From contig CAJUJG010000057.1 in the NCBI GenBank assembly GCA_910586715.1, positions 11,429 through 22,647 of the forward strand: DNA of 11,219 bases, written 5' to 3'. Made by a program: the position numbers and the translations under genes. The notes beneath the pieces were generated by a model that saw only the letters and a program-made list of their open reading frames with translations, did no database searches and was not told the DNA's origin. Origin of the DNA: an uncultured Lachnospiraceae bacterium (GTDB taxonomy: Bacteria > Bacillota > Clostridia > Lachnospirales > Lachnospiraceae). Positions 1-7,779 of this stretch are shown piece after piece (the first letter of the stretch is position 1; the number at the start of each line of letters is the position of its first letter).

Positions 1-1934
1 ACACCATAATGATATTTTTTCGCAATTTTTACCGCATTGTCAACATGGTCCACCACGACAATCCTGCCAAGCATGGTCTTTGCAACATTCTCATACGCTT
101 TCTCCACCCGTACAATCGAATCCGCCAGCCCGATTACTCCCTGCTCCTGCAAGACCTCCGGCGTTTTAAATTCCTGCGGTTTCGTAATGCTTGTAAGCGG
201 CAGAAACGTCGCGCGTCCGAATCTGTTTTTTTTCAGGAAAACAATCATTTTCTTTGCCGTATCCTCATTGTCCGTGACAATATTTTGGATATTTCCGCCA
301 AGCGCCGTTTCAATCGCGGTTTCATACTTCTTATCAACTTTAATAATATCCGCTACAACGCCGACAATGCCAGCATTTTTCTCCTTCTCCTCCATCACGC
401 GCTGAATGCTGTTTCCATAGCCTTCATACCGCTCCGTAAGGTTGGAAATGGTATCAAGCTTTGTCTTACACCGCTGATATTCTCCCTGAAGCGTCCGGAT
501 TTCCTCATCTTTATTGGAGAGCCGCTCCTTAAAAGTCCCTGTCTTTGCATCCAACTGCGAAAGCCTGTCATTTGCCGCAATAATCTCGTCGTTTATCCTG
601 CAAAATTCCTCCTGAAGCGTCTGAAGTTCCGCGTCAAGCTCCGCCTCATCGCTCTTTGCACGCAGCAGCCTTGAATTCAGCTCCGCCTTGCGGATACGAA
701 GCTGCTCCATCATCGCGTCGAGGCTTCCGATATTGGACTTAATCGTGGCACGCTCTCCAAGCATTGCGATCATCCGGTTCTTATCCGCCTCAAGCTTTTC
801 ATTCAGTTCCTCAATGCGCGCCTGAACCGCAGAAAGCGAACCTTTCGCCTCGCTGCGCTCCTTCTCAATATCCGCTACCCGCGCGTCAAGCTCCGTCTTG
901 ACTGTAAGGATTTTATCGCGCTCTTCCTCCTGTTTTTCAAGCTGCTCACGGATTGCCGCAATACGCTCGTTAAAATGCTGCTCGTTTCCCTGTGCACCCT
1001 TAATCTGCTCCCGCAAAACGTTCATCTCGCCCTCAAGCTTTCCGCGCAGCACACTTGTGTCTGTCAGCGTGTTTCTTGTATCCTCAAGCTCCTGTTCAAG
1101 CTCCTCAATCCGTTTTGCAACAGTATCATACTCTTCCTTAATCTTATCGTATGCTTTTGCCGTTTCGTCATATTCATCCTTCGCAATTGTATATTTTTTG
1201 TCAATCTCCGTAAGCTGGTTGGAAAGGTTTTCATTCTCCAAAAGAAACAGGTTGACATCCAGTTCCTTTAGTTCCTCTTTTTTCTTTAAGTATACTTTTG
1301 CCTTTTCCGACTGCTTTTCCAACGGTCCTGTCTGCTTTTCCAGCTCACTTAAAATATCCGTGACACGCACAAGATTGTTTTTTTCGTCCTCAAGCTTTTT
1401 CTGCGCCGTCGCCTTGCGCTTTTTAAACTTCACAATACCTGCCGCCTCGTCAAAAAGCTCCCGCTTCTCATCGGGCTTTCCGCTCAAAATCTTCTCAATC
1501 TGTCCCTGTCCGATAATCGAATACCCCTCTTTGCCGATACCCGTATCGTAAAACAGCTCGTTCACGTCCTTTAGACGGCACGGAATACCGTTAATCGAAT
1601 ACTCACTCTCACCGCTGCGATACAGCCTTCTTGCAACCGTCACTTCACTATAATCAATCGCCAGCTTATGATCCGCATTGTCAAACGTAATCGCCACATA
1701 CGCATACCCAAGCGGTTTCCTAAGCTCCGTTCCCGAAAAAATGACATCCTGCATGGACTCCCCGCGCAGCTGCTTAATCCGCTGCTCACCAAGCACCCAG
1801 CGCACCGCGTCCGCAACATTGCTCTTTCCCGAACCGTTTGGACCCACAATGTCCGTAATGCCCTGATGAAACTGAAATAAAATCTTATTTGCAAAGGACT
1901 TAAAGCCCTGTACCTCAATACTCTTTAAATACAT
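1..1934 (-). CDS. smc: Chromosome segregation ATPase SMC, N-terminal half (3' end outside window)
   Basis: SMC dimers with ScpA/ScpB form the bacterial condensin that compacts and separates sister chromosomes. The frame is open from the ATG at 1934 to the window edge, giving 644 residues of a protein usually near 1,180. Residues 1-170 are the ATPase head: the opening MYLKSIEVQGFKSFA is typical, the Walker A motif GPNGSGKS is at 31-38, and GQGQIEKILSGKPDEKR contains the Q-loop region. Residues of about 175-500 are Glu/Lys/Leu-rich heptad coiled coil. The hinge begins near residue 520 (GVVADIIKVDKKYETAIETA), and the window ends inside it. The C-terminal arm and head, with signature and Walker B motifs, would lie beyond base 1. 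The start codon directly follows the rnc stop (TAA-ATG), with AAAGGGGAG upstream as ribosome site, so rnc and smc are very likely cotranscribed. ftsY often follows smc in Clostridia, but cannot be seen here. Confidence 0.97.
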   Translation of the reverse strand, partial: MYLKSIEVQGFKSFANKILFQFHQGITDIVGPNGSGKSNVADAVRWVLGEQRIKQLRGESMQDVIFSGTELRKPLGYAYVAITFDNADHKLAIDYSEVTVARRLYRSGESEYSINGIPCRLKDVNELFYDTGIGKEGYSIIGQGQIEKILSGKPDEKRELFDEAAGIVKFKKRKATAQKKLEDEKNNLVRVTDILSELEKQTGPLEKQSEKAKVYLKKKEELKELDVNLFLLENENLSNQLTEIDKKYTIAKDEYDETAKAYDKIKEEYDTVAKRIEELEQELEDTRNTLTDTSVLRGKLEGEMNVLREQIKGAQGNEQHFNERIAAIREQLEKQEEERDKILTVKTELDARVADIEKERSEAKGSLSAVQARIEELNEKLEADKNRMIAMLGERATIKSNIGSLDAMMEQLRIRKAELNSRLLRAKSDEAELDAELQTLQEEFCRINDEIIAANDRLSQLDAKTGTFKERLSNKDEEIRTLQGEYQRCKTKLDTISNLTERYEGYGNSIQRVMEEKEKNAGIVGVVADIIKVDKKYETAIETALGGNIQNIVTDNEDTAKKMIVFLKKNRFGRATFLPLTSITKPQEFKTPEVLQEQGVIGLADSIVRVEKAYENVAKTMLGRIVVVDHVDNAVKIAKKYHYG

Positions 1935-2636
1935 TTACCTGTTTCTCCCCTTTAGCAGCATCAGCGCTTCATACGCCGCCTGCTGCTGCGCCGCTTTTTT
2001 CGTTCTTCCAATCCCCGTCCCGATTTCCTTTCCGTCAAGATACGCCTTGACATGAAACTCCTTATCATGGTCCGGTCCTGTTTCGCCAATCAGCTCATAA
2101 TGCAGCTGCGCTGTATTATTTTTTTGGACCTCCTCCTGCAAAAGTGTCTTGCTGTCCATAAAAAGAATTTTATTTTCCAAATCAGAGAGAATAAAACGGT
2201 ATATGTACTTTTTCGCCTCCTCAATTCCGCCGTCAAGAAAAATCGCGCCAATCACAGCCTCCATCACGTCGGACGTAATCGAATCACGCTTTCGTCCGCC
2301 CGTCGCTTCCTCACCTTTTCCTAAGAGAATGTAAGACCCCAAATCAATATCCCTTGCGCAATATGCAAGCGCCGGCTCGCACACCATTGACGCACGCAGC
2401 CGTGTCAGCTGTCCCTCCGGCATTTGGGGATTTTCCTTATATAAGAATTCACTCGAAACCATCTCAAGCACGGCATCGCCCAAAAACTCAAGTCGCTCGT
2501 AGTTACTTAACTTGTTAATTTTCTGCTCGTTTGCAAAAGAGCTGTGTGTAACCGCCTGTCTTAAAAGCCCTTCGTCCGAAAACCGGTACCCTATTTTTTC
2601 CTGTAACTGCGCTAAGAGTTCTTTCATATTCTGCAT
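1935..2636 (-). CDS. rnc: Ribonuclease III
   Basis: RNase III is the cytoplasmic, Mg-dependent endonuclease that cuts double-stranded RNA, matures rRNA precursors and processes some mRNAs. From the ATG at 2636 the protein has 233 residues, the normal bacterial size. The family signature NYERLEFLGDAVLEMV is at 45-60, with E47, E50 and D54 matching metal and catalytic positions. The second acidic pair is D123 and E126 in SDVMEAVIGAIFLDGG. A double-stranded RNA binding domain fills about 163-230, ending in the usual Lys/Ala/Gln-rich helix GRTKKAAQQQAAYEAL. The frame also opens seven codons earlier, but GGAGGT sits about nine bases before the 2636 ATG, which decides the start. The gene lies between acpP and smc, a common arrangement in Firmicutes, and its stop abuts the smc start. 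Confidence 0.97.
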   Translation of the reverse strand: MQNMKELLAQLQEKIGYRFSDEGLLRQAVTHSSFANEQKINKLSNYERLEFLGDAVLEMVSSEFLYKENPQMPEGQLTRLRASMVCEPALAYCARDIDLGSYILLGKGEEATGGRKRDSITSDVMEAVIGAIFLDGGIEEAKKYIYRFILSDLENKILFMDSKTLLQEEVQKNNTAQLHYELIGETGPDHDKEFHVKAYLDGKEIGTGIGRTKKAAQQQAAYEALMLLKGRNR

Positions 2637-2684
2637 TGTCTTTATACCTCCATACAAAAAGCCCCATCGAAAAGGCCTTTTTCA
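2637..2684 (-). promoter_or_regulatory. acpP-rnc gap with weak hairpin and T run
   Basis: This 48-base gap contains, in the transcribed direction, AAAAAGGCC, a short loop and GGGGCTTTTT, which can fold into an interrupted stem followed by five T. The perfect palindrome AAAAGGCCTTTT (2670-2681) is an alternative fold. It could be a leaky terminator or attenuator that lowers rnc-smc expression relative to acpP, or merely chance. The stem has a central G-G mismatch, so the call is weak. The rnc ribosome site (GGAGGT) lies just after it. Confidence 0.3.
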
Positions 2685-2912
2685 TCACATTTTTTGATTA
2701 ATCAGCTCCAATGCCTCCCTGACCGTGGTAATGTGCTCCACTTCCTCGGGCGGGATTGTTGCTCCAAGCGCGTCCTCCACACCGGTAAAAATCTGATAAA
2801 GGTCCAACGAATCGGCGCCCAAGTCGGACACAAAATCCATCTCGGGGCTGATTTCGTCCGTATCCATTCCCAAAACAGCCGCGATCACCTTTCGCAACGC
2901 ATCAAATTCCAT
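2685..2912 (-). CDS. acpP: Acyl carrier protein
   Basis: ACP carries growing acyl chains as thioesters on a 4'-phosphopantetheine arm in type II fatty acid synthesis. It also supplies acyl groups to PlsX. The protein has 75 residues, a normal size, and is strongly acidic. The prosthetic-group site is the DSL motif (34-36) inside DLGADSLDLYQ, with Ser35 the expected attachment residue. The C-terminal helix IPPEEVEHITTVREALELI matches the family. The start codon is two bases after the plsX stop, with AGGATGAGGG upstream, which implies cotranscription and perhaps translational coupling. Helix II reads LDLYQIFTGVEDALG rather than the textbook LDTVELVMALEEEFG. This is a lineage difference, but it leaves a small chance that this is a specialised ACP rather than the main one. 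The position beside plsX favours the main fatty acid ACP. Confidence 0.94.
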   Translation of the reverse strand: MEFDALRKVIAAVLGMDTDEISPEMDFVSDLGADSLDLYQIFTGVEDALGATIPPEEVEHITTVREALELINQKM

Positions 2913-2914
2913 TA

Positions 2915-3931
2915 TTATCCCTCATCCTTTAAGACAACCTTCTCTTTTATCTTTTCGTTAATCTTCTGCTCTTTAAACGTCGCACACTGCAAAATCGAAT
3001 TCTTGATTTCGACCGCCTCCGAACTGCCGTGCGTCTTTACCACAAGACCGTTTAAGCCAAGAAGCGGCGCTCCGCCATGTTCCTCAAGGCTAAATCCTTT
3101 TAGTGTCTGCTTCAATGCAGGCTTGATAAGAAATGCCCCTATTTTACTTCTAAGAGAAGACATCAGGCTTGATTTCACCTTACGAAGCAGCATTGCCCCG
3201 ACGCCCTCATAGAGCTTTAAGATAATATTTCCCGCAAACGCCTCACAGACAATAACATCCGCATATCCGGTTGGAATTTCCCTCGCCTCAATACTTCCGA
3301 TAAAGTTAATCTCAGGACAGTTCTTTAAAAGCGGAAACGTTTCTTTTACAAGCGCGTTTCCCTTCTCCTCCTCTGCGCCGATATTGACAATCGCCACCTT
3401 CGGATTTTGCACGCCCATAACGCTTTCCATATATACTGAACCCATTTTCGCAAACTGCACAAGCTGCGACGGTCTCGCGTCCACATTCGCACCGCAGTCG
3501 ATTAAGAGTGAGCAGCCTTTCTCCGTCGGAATAAGCGGCGCAAGAGGCGGACGTTCAATTCCCTTAATTCTGCCGACAATCAACTGTCCGCCGACAAGAA
3601 CCGCACCTGAACTGCCTGCCGACACAAACGCGTCACATGTCCCGTCCTTAACCAAATTTAACGCCACCACAATCGACGAATCCTTTTTTTTGCGGATTGC
3701 CATTACGGGCGGCTCCGCCGTCTCGATAATCTCCGTGGCGTTTACTACCTCAATCTGCTCTTTATCGTACGTATACTGTGCAAGCTCGTTCTCCACCGTA
3801 TCTTTTACGCCTGTCAGATATACCTTGATTTTACTGTTTTCATTTACTGCCTCGACAGCGCCCTTGATGATTTCCTTCGGCGCGTTGTCGCCGCCCATCG
3901 CGTCTACTGCTACCCTAACCATTTCATCCAT
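2915..3931 (-). CDS. plsX: Phosphate acyltransferase PlsX
   Basis: PlsX converts acyl-ACP plus phosphate to acyl-phosphate, the donor used by PlsY to start phospholipid synthesis. It is a peripheral membrane-associated enzyme. From the ATG at 3931 it has 338 residues, typical for the family. The N-terminal motif VDAMGGDNAP (9-18) is diagnostic. Other family segments are FVSAGSSGAVLVGG, LLIDCGANVDARPSQL, NIGAEEEKGN, VCEAFAGNIILK and the C-terminal GGAPLLGLNGLVVKTHGSS. The open frame extends 16 codons upstream, but GGAGG nine bases before the 3931 ATG fixes the start, and the extension would overlap a strong promoter. In many Clostridia a DUF177 protein and rpmF precede plsX; here an HD-GYP response regulator does. 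A dedicated promoter sits immediately upstream, so plsX need not rely on the signalling operon. Confidence 0.96.
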   Translation of the reverse strand: MDEMVRVAVDAMGGDNAPKEIIKGAVEAVNENSKIKVYLTGVKDTVENELAQYTYDKEQIEVVNATEIIETAEPPVMAIRKKKDSSIVVALNLVKDGTCDAFVSAGSSGAVLVGGQLIVGRIKGIERPPLAPLIPTEKGCSLLIDCGANVDARPSQLVQFAKMGSVYMESVMGVQNPKVAIVNIGAEEEKGNALVKETFPLLKNCPEINFIGSIEAREIPTGYADVIVCEAFAGNIILKLYEGVGAMLLRKVKSSLMSSLRSKIGAFLIKPALKQTLKGFSLEEHGGAPLLGLNGLVVKTHGSSEAVEIKNSILQCATFKEQKINEKIKEKVVLKDEG

Positions 3932-3950
3932 TGTCAAAATCCTCCATATC

Positions 3951-3979
3951 ACTATAAATGATACTAAAACCGCTGTCAA
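3951..3979 (-). promoter_or_regulatory. Sigma-A type promoter for plsX-acpP-rnc-smc
   Basis: In the transcribed direction there is a perfect -35 TTGACA (3974-3979), a 17-base spacer and a -10 TATAGT (3951-3956). Transcription would begin near 3944, only about 13 bases before the plsX ATG and right at the GGAGG ribosome site, giving an unusually short leader. No convincing FapR- or FabT-like operator palindrome was seen around it. The whole element lies in the 77-base gap after the HD-GYP gene, and I see no terminator there, so upstream transcripts may also read through. Confidence 0.72.
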
Positions 3980-4008
3980 AAATCAAGCAAAATCGCCCCA
4001 AAATAAAC

Positions 4009-5091
4009 TTAAGAACGGGCACATGCCTCAAACTGTTCCTTAACTGTGCGCAGATTTTCCAAAATTCTTGGTGAAAAAACGCCGCACTCGCCCGTCATAA
4101 TCATATGAAACGCCTCCTCGGGCGTATGCGCTCCCTTGTACACCTTTTCACTAATCAATGCGTCATAAACCTCCGCAACCGACACAAGCTGCGCCGAAAT
4201 CGGAATGTCTTCTCCCACCAGTCCGTCGGGATATCCGCTGCCGTCATACCGTTCATGATGGTGTCTGCAAATATCGTATGCCGTATTGCGGTATTCCTCA
4301 TCCCAAATGCCTTTAATACTGTTGAGCATGTCACTGCCTTTCGTCGTATGCGATTTGATACACTCATACTCCTCTGCCGTAAGCTTTGCAGGCTTTAACA
4401 AAATACTGTCCGGTATCGCAATCTTTCCGATGTCATGCAATGCGCTTGCCGCCACAATCATTTCAATCTTCTTTTCCGTCAGCTTGTATTCCGGGTGTAT
4501 TTTCATAAATTCCAATGCAAGAATGCGTGTAAATTCTTTTACCCGTCTGATGTGATCGGCATTTTCTAAATTCCGGTACTCTACAATCGTCCCCAAAATA
4601 TTTAAAATGTTATCGTTGACCTTATTTAACCGATCCGCCTGAATCTGAAGGAGTTTATACTGTTTTTGCAATGCCTCCGTCTGCTTCGTAACTTTCTCCT
4701 CCAAGGTATTTTGATACTCAAACAAATTGTAAATATTTTTCACTCGGTTGCTTACCAGTTTATTGTCAAACGGCTTTCGGATAAAGTCGGAAACGCCCGC
4801 CTTAAAACATTTCTTTTCCGTTTTAAGGGATTTCTCACCGCTGATAATCAGCACCGGAATTTTCCCCATATACCCTTTTTCCTTCATCGCCTCCAATACG
4901 GCAAAGCCGTCCATGTCGGGCATAACCAAATCCAACAGCACAGCTCCCAGCTCCTTTTGGTGCTTATCCAAAAGCGCAAGCGCCTCTATTCCGTTTTCCG
5001 CCTCCATAACCGAAAAATCGTCCTCCAAAATTTCAGCCAACGTTTCGCGGTTTAATTCTGAATCATCTACAATCAATATTTTATTACGCAT
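4009..5091 (-). CDS. Response regulator with HD-GYP output domain (predicted c-di-GMP phosphodiesterase)
   Basis: This is a two-domain signalling protein of 360 residues. The receiver (about 1-120) has the acid pair D9-D10, phosphoacceptor D54 in LLDLVMPDMDG, switch S84 and conserved K106 in FIRKPF. A coiled-coil linker of about 120-160 joins it to an HD-GYP domain (about 160-355). All hallmark residues are seen: H180, H219-D220 in HDIGK, H248 in KSHTTKG, HHHERYDGSGYPDGL (277-291) and D310 in VAEVYDAL. HD-GYP enzymes hydrolyse cyclic-di-GMP, so phosphorylation probably switches that activity, though some members instead bind partners. The frame opens nine codons earlier, but AAGGGAA about seven bases before the 5091 ATG favours this start. 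It follows the FapA gene by 30 bases and ends the signalling cassette. No kinase is present in the window; the HPt gene of the same cluster is a plausible phosphate donor. Confidence 0.93.
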   Translation of the reverse strand: MRNKILIVDDSELNRETLAEILEDDFSVMEAENGIEALALLDKHQKELGAVLLDLVMPDMDGFAVLEAMKEKGYMGKIPVLIISGEKSLKTEKKCFKAGVSDFIRKPFDNKLVSNRVKNIYNLFEYQNTLEEKVTKQTEALQKQYKLLQIQADRLNKVNDNILNILGTIVEYRNLENADHIRRVKEFTRILALEFMKIHPEYKLTEKKIEMIVAASALHDIGKIAIPDSILLKPAKLTAEEYECIKSHTTKGSDMLNSIKGIWDEEYRNTAYDICRHHHERYDGSGYPDGLVGEDIPISAQLVSVAEVYDALISEKVYKGAHTPEEAFHMIMTGECGVFSPRILENLRTVKEQFEACARS

Positions 5092-5121
5092 GATATTCCC
5101 TTCTTTCGCTTTGTACACACC

Positions 5122-7311
5122 TTAGTTTTCAAAAATCGCTATTCGGTTCCCCGTTCTGATAATCGTGACATTGCGCACCTCTTTCGCGCTCCAGCGGATT
5201 CCGTTTATTTCAATTAAAACACCCTCACAGCAGTTTCCGTGGATGACTGCTTTGGCATCATTGACTGCTGTCATCCGCTCATCCATTTTCGCCTTTTCCC
5301 CAACCAAATAATCTTTCTGCTGTTCCTTGGTATAAATGGCGCTTTCTATTTTCAAATAAATATCCATCTGCCGTCTGACCTCAATCGGATACTTCTTTTG
5401 CAAATCATGGTAAGCATTTTGCAGAATGCTTAACTCTTTCTCGACCTCTGTCATTCGTGCCTCAATCTCATACTGCTGTTTTATCAGCGTATCATTAATG
5501 CCGATTTTCAGATACGTGGGAATTCCAACACGGTTTCCGACGTTGTACGCATCAAGTCCCCGGACCGCCTGTATCATTCCGCCGACAAGCGCCCCGAACT
5601 CACCGCTCACGATTACCTTTCCGTCCGTATAAAGCTCCGAATTCATACAGTAGTTTGCCTGAATCAGCTCGCCGGCATAAACCTTTGCGGATTCAAAAAA
5701 TCGCCCGGCAACGCCTTTTCCCGCCTTGAGATACCCCTGGCCGGCAGCATTAATGCCCTGACGCAGGACAATGCTTCCGCCGCATTCAATGCGCGTCGCC
5801 TCCACATAACCGTCCACAAAAACATCCTCTGTTGCCTTAATCGTCGTTCCGATACCGACGTTCCCCCGCACATACACAGAGCCGTCAAAGTCCACTTTTC
5901 CGGTCGGCATCTTAACCTCCTGCAGTACCAAAAGCTTTGTCACCTCAAGCAGATTACCCCGCAGCTCTACTTTTCCGCTTTCCGCCGCAACATACGTCTT
6001 TTGATCCGGCATCAGGATAAACCCTCTGCCCGCAAGAACACTCTGCTCTCTTCCTTTATGCGCCGGCAGCACCCTTCCGGTCACCGTATAACCCTCCGAG
6101 CCGATGCATGCTTCATGATAATACGCAATCTTCTGTCCTTTTTCGACAATCTCAAACCACTGTGTATTCTGATAATCTACCGAGCCGTCGGACAACATCA
6201 GCGGGCGCCGTTCCTCTTTGAGCTTAAAGAAGTATTCATACCAGCCGTCCGTTCCGTGTACCGCTTCCTGTCCCTTTGCAATCAGCACTTTCTGCATGGA
6301 CAGCCCGCCTTTTGAAAGCGTTTGAACCGCTTCTTCAATAATGCCCGCGCGAATGCCGTTCATCGCTAAAATATTTTCGATTTTCTCTCTTTGCAGCTGG
6401 GTATTTTCCCGCCGTACCTCAAAGTACGCCTCCATTTCATCCTGACTGATGCTCACCGTAAAATACTCATTTTCTTCCGGTTCAATTTTCTTTCCTGCCA
6501 GAATATCCAAAAGCTCCTGCGAAATATCGTCTCCATGCACTTCCTGTCGCTTGCGTTTCATATCTGATGCCGTCCACATCAGACTTGTGTATGCGCTGAC
6601 ATCAATGCCCGCCTCCAGTCCAAGACGGATTTCACGCATCTGCTGCCAGTTGTAGAGCGGCTTCGCATAAACGGAAATATCAACTCTGTTTTCCAGTCCG
6701 AGACGAATTTCACGCATCTGCCGCCAACTGTATTCAACTTTGGCGTAAGCAGACACGTCCAGTCCTCTCTCCAGTCCAAGACGAATTTGCGCAATGGAAA
6801 CGCCGCGCAGCTCCGGAAGCAGATAGGGAATAATATTGAGTTTCTTCTCGAGCGCAATGCGGATTTCTTCCAACTGCTCCGCATCGTACCCCTGTTTTAT
6901 GTAGCTTATGATGTTGACCTTGGACAACATCGCCTTACGAAGCTCCCTGAGCACGCCTGCGTCAAACTGCAGGTATTTGTGAAGCTCGAGTCCGTCCATC
7001 AGCCCTTCGCGGACCTGACGCATTTTATCGTAGGGAATATTGGGGTCTGCATAACGTTGTACATTCAGATTGCTTTTCAGTCCTTTTCGGATTTCCTCCA
7101 TCTGAAACCAGTCATATTCCGGCTTTGCATAGACTTCTACCGGCAGCCCCTCCATCAGACCAAACCGGATTTGGCGCATTTGGATTGCATAATATTCCGG
7201 TTTTGCATAAATGGAAATATCCAATCCAGCGTCCTTTCCTTCTTTGATTTCATTCAGTTGGTCAATGGTAAATTTGTCGCTTTTTTGCGTTTTGTGATCT
7301 TTTTTTGCCAT
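5122..7311 (-). CDS. FapA (DUF342) family polymerising protein with N-terminal 26-residue repeats
   Basis: This 729-residue protein has two clear parts. Residues 19-250 are a repeat array whose unit resembles QMREIRLGLE, a short linker, then DVSVYAKPEYDW; the repeats recur every 26 residues with one 24-residue step. Residues of about 282-360 (YFTVSISQDEMEAYFEV onward) look like a FapA N-terminal domain. Residues of about 405-605 are the glycine- and valine-rich FapA beta-helix (TGRVLPAHKGREQ, GSVYVRGNVGIGTTIKATEDVFVDG, GKVIVSGEFGALVGG). Residues of about 608-685 are coiled coil, followed by a small conserved tail. FapA/DUF342 proteins are often found with motility or signalling genes; in Vibrio one links PTS sugar uptake to other processes. 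No signal peptide or membrane segment is seen, so it is probably cytosolic. GGAG seven bases before the ATG supports the start. It lies between HPt and HD-GYP genes in one operon, suggesting a scaffold or target of that relay (inference). Confidence 0.85.
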   Translation of the reverse strand: MAKKDHKTQKSDKFTIDQLNEIKEGKDAGLDISIYAKPEYYAIQMRQIRFGLMEGLPVEVYAKPEYDWFQMEEIRKGLKSNLNVQRYADPNIPYDKMRQVREGLMDGLELHKYLQFDAGVLRELRKAMLSKVNIISYIKQGYDAEQLEEIRIALEKKLNIIPYLLPELRGVSIAQIRLGLERGLDVSAYAKVEYSWRQMREIRLGLENRVDISVYAKPLYNWQQMREIRLGLEAGIDVSAYTSLMWTASDMKRKRQEVHGDDISQELLDILAGKKIEPEENEYFTVSISQDEMEAYFEVRRENTQLQREKIENILAMNGIRAGIIEEAVQTLSKGGLSMQKVLIAKGQEAVHGTDGWYEYFFKLKEERRPLMLSDGSVDYQNTQWFEIVEKGQKIAYYHEACIGSEGYTVTGRVLPAHKGREQSVLAGRGFILMPDQKTYVAAESGKVELRGNLLEVTKLLVLQEVKMPTGKVDFDGSVYVRGNVGIGTTIKATEDVFVDGYVEATRIECGGSIVLRQGINAAGQGYLKAGKGVAGRFFESAKVYAGELIQANYCMNSELYTDGKVIVSGEFGALVGGMIQAVRGLDAYNVGNRVGIPTYLKIGINDTLIKQQYEIEARMTEVEKELSILQNAYHDLQKKYPIEVRRQMDIYLKIESAIYTKEQQKDYLVGEKAKMDERMTAVNDAKAVIHGNCCEGVLIEINGIRWSAKEVRNVTIIRTGNRIAIFEN
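6562..7257 (-). repeat. Tandem 78-bp coding repeats in the FapA-family gene
   Basis: The repeated motif (hydrophobic-x-x-I-R-x-G-L) begins at protein residues 19, 45, 71, 97, 121, 147, 173, 199, 225 and 251 (the last degenerate). The spacing is 26 residues except one step of 24, i.e. about 78 bp of DNA. Units at 173-250 are the most alike, also in DNA, suggesting the newest duplications; the middle units (97-170) are diverged. The pattern predicts a helical solenoid for protein contacts. Similar 'MEEIRLGLE...LDVSxYAKPEF' repeats occur in other clostridial proteins, as I recall. Confidence 0.88.
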
Positions 7312-7332
7312 ATCTTATCTCCAATTATTTGT

Positions 7333-7695
7333 TCAGATAGTATTTTGTGCCTGAAACTGTTTAATTACAGACACTGTCATTCCATAGTCCTCTTCTACCT
7401 GTCTCATAAATTCCGTTACATTCTGTTTTTTCCTTGTTCTGAGCTTTTCAGCCAGCCGGTCGGAGGATTCGTATAGATTCCCGAACCCGAGATTTTGACA
7501 AATTCCTTTCAGCGTATGCGCCGCACAAAACGCCCCTTCCAAATTTTCTTCGTTTAAGGAGGTGCACAGCATTTCAAAGCTGGGATCATTCAGGAATTTA
7601 AACATATATTTTTTGATACGTTCCTCTTTACAGAGCCGTTCAAAGACATCTTCGTAGTCGCCGCCAATTATATCGTAGCATTCTTGTATTGTCAT
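7333..7695 (-). CDS. HPt domain phosphotransfer protein
   Basis: This is a stand-alone histidine phosphotransfer protein of 120 residues, made of one HPt four-helix domain. The key segment is CAAHTLKGICQNLGF, with H60 the expected phosphorylated histidine followed by the LKG motif. The next helix LYESSDRLAEKLR is also typical. HPt proteins shuttle phosphate between receiver domains of hybrid kinases and response regulators. Here the obvious acceptor is the HD-GYP response regulator two genes downstream, while the kinase must be elsewhere. An upstream ATG at 7722 lacks a ribosome site; AAAGGAG just before the 7695 ATG favours the latter, although its spacing (3-4 bases) is short. The gene begins the leftward operon, 21 bases before the FapA-family gene, and has an extended -10 promoter just upstream. 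Confidence 0.9.
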   Translation of the reverse strand: MTIQECYDIIGGDYEDVFERLCKEERIKKYMFKFLNDPSFEMLCTSLNEENLEGAFCAAHTLKGICQNLGFGNLYESSDRLAEKLRTRKKQNVTEFMRQVEEDYGMTVSVIKQFQAQNTI

Positions 7696-7733
7696 ACGCT
7701 CCTTTCCCTCTTCCCTATGCATTTTTATGGATT

Positions 7734-7742
7734 ATTATAACA
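7734..7742 (-). promoter_or_regulatory. Extended -10 promoter of the HPt-FapA-HD-GYP operon
   Basis: In the transcribed direction the sequence reads TGTTATAAT, an extended -10 (TG-N-TATAAT). The hexamer 17 bases upstream is a poor -35, which is usual for extended -10 promoters. The transcript would start near 7727, about 32 bases before the HPt ATG at 7695. Confidence 0.6.
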
Positions 7743-7779
7743 TATTTTTATAGATTATTTCACTGTTAAACACAATATT

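Noticed and set aside
9..674. A 221-residue plus-strand open frame
   Set aside because: Antisense to the smc hinge and coiled coil; no family resemblance.
898..1551. A 217-residue plus-strand open frame, very rich in serine and phenylalanine
   Set aside because: It is the antisense shadow of the smc coiled coil; composition is biased by the reverse complement of Glu/Lys codons and it has no recognisable domain.
3384..4043. A 219-residue plus-strand open frame
   Set aside because: It lies antisense to plsX, which has diagnostic motifs, and shows no domain or ribosome site.
6787..7476. A 229-residue plus-strand open frame
   Set aside because: It is opposite the repeat region of the FapA-family gene and crosses into the HPt gene; both minus genes are well supported.
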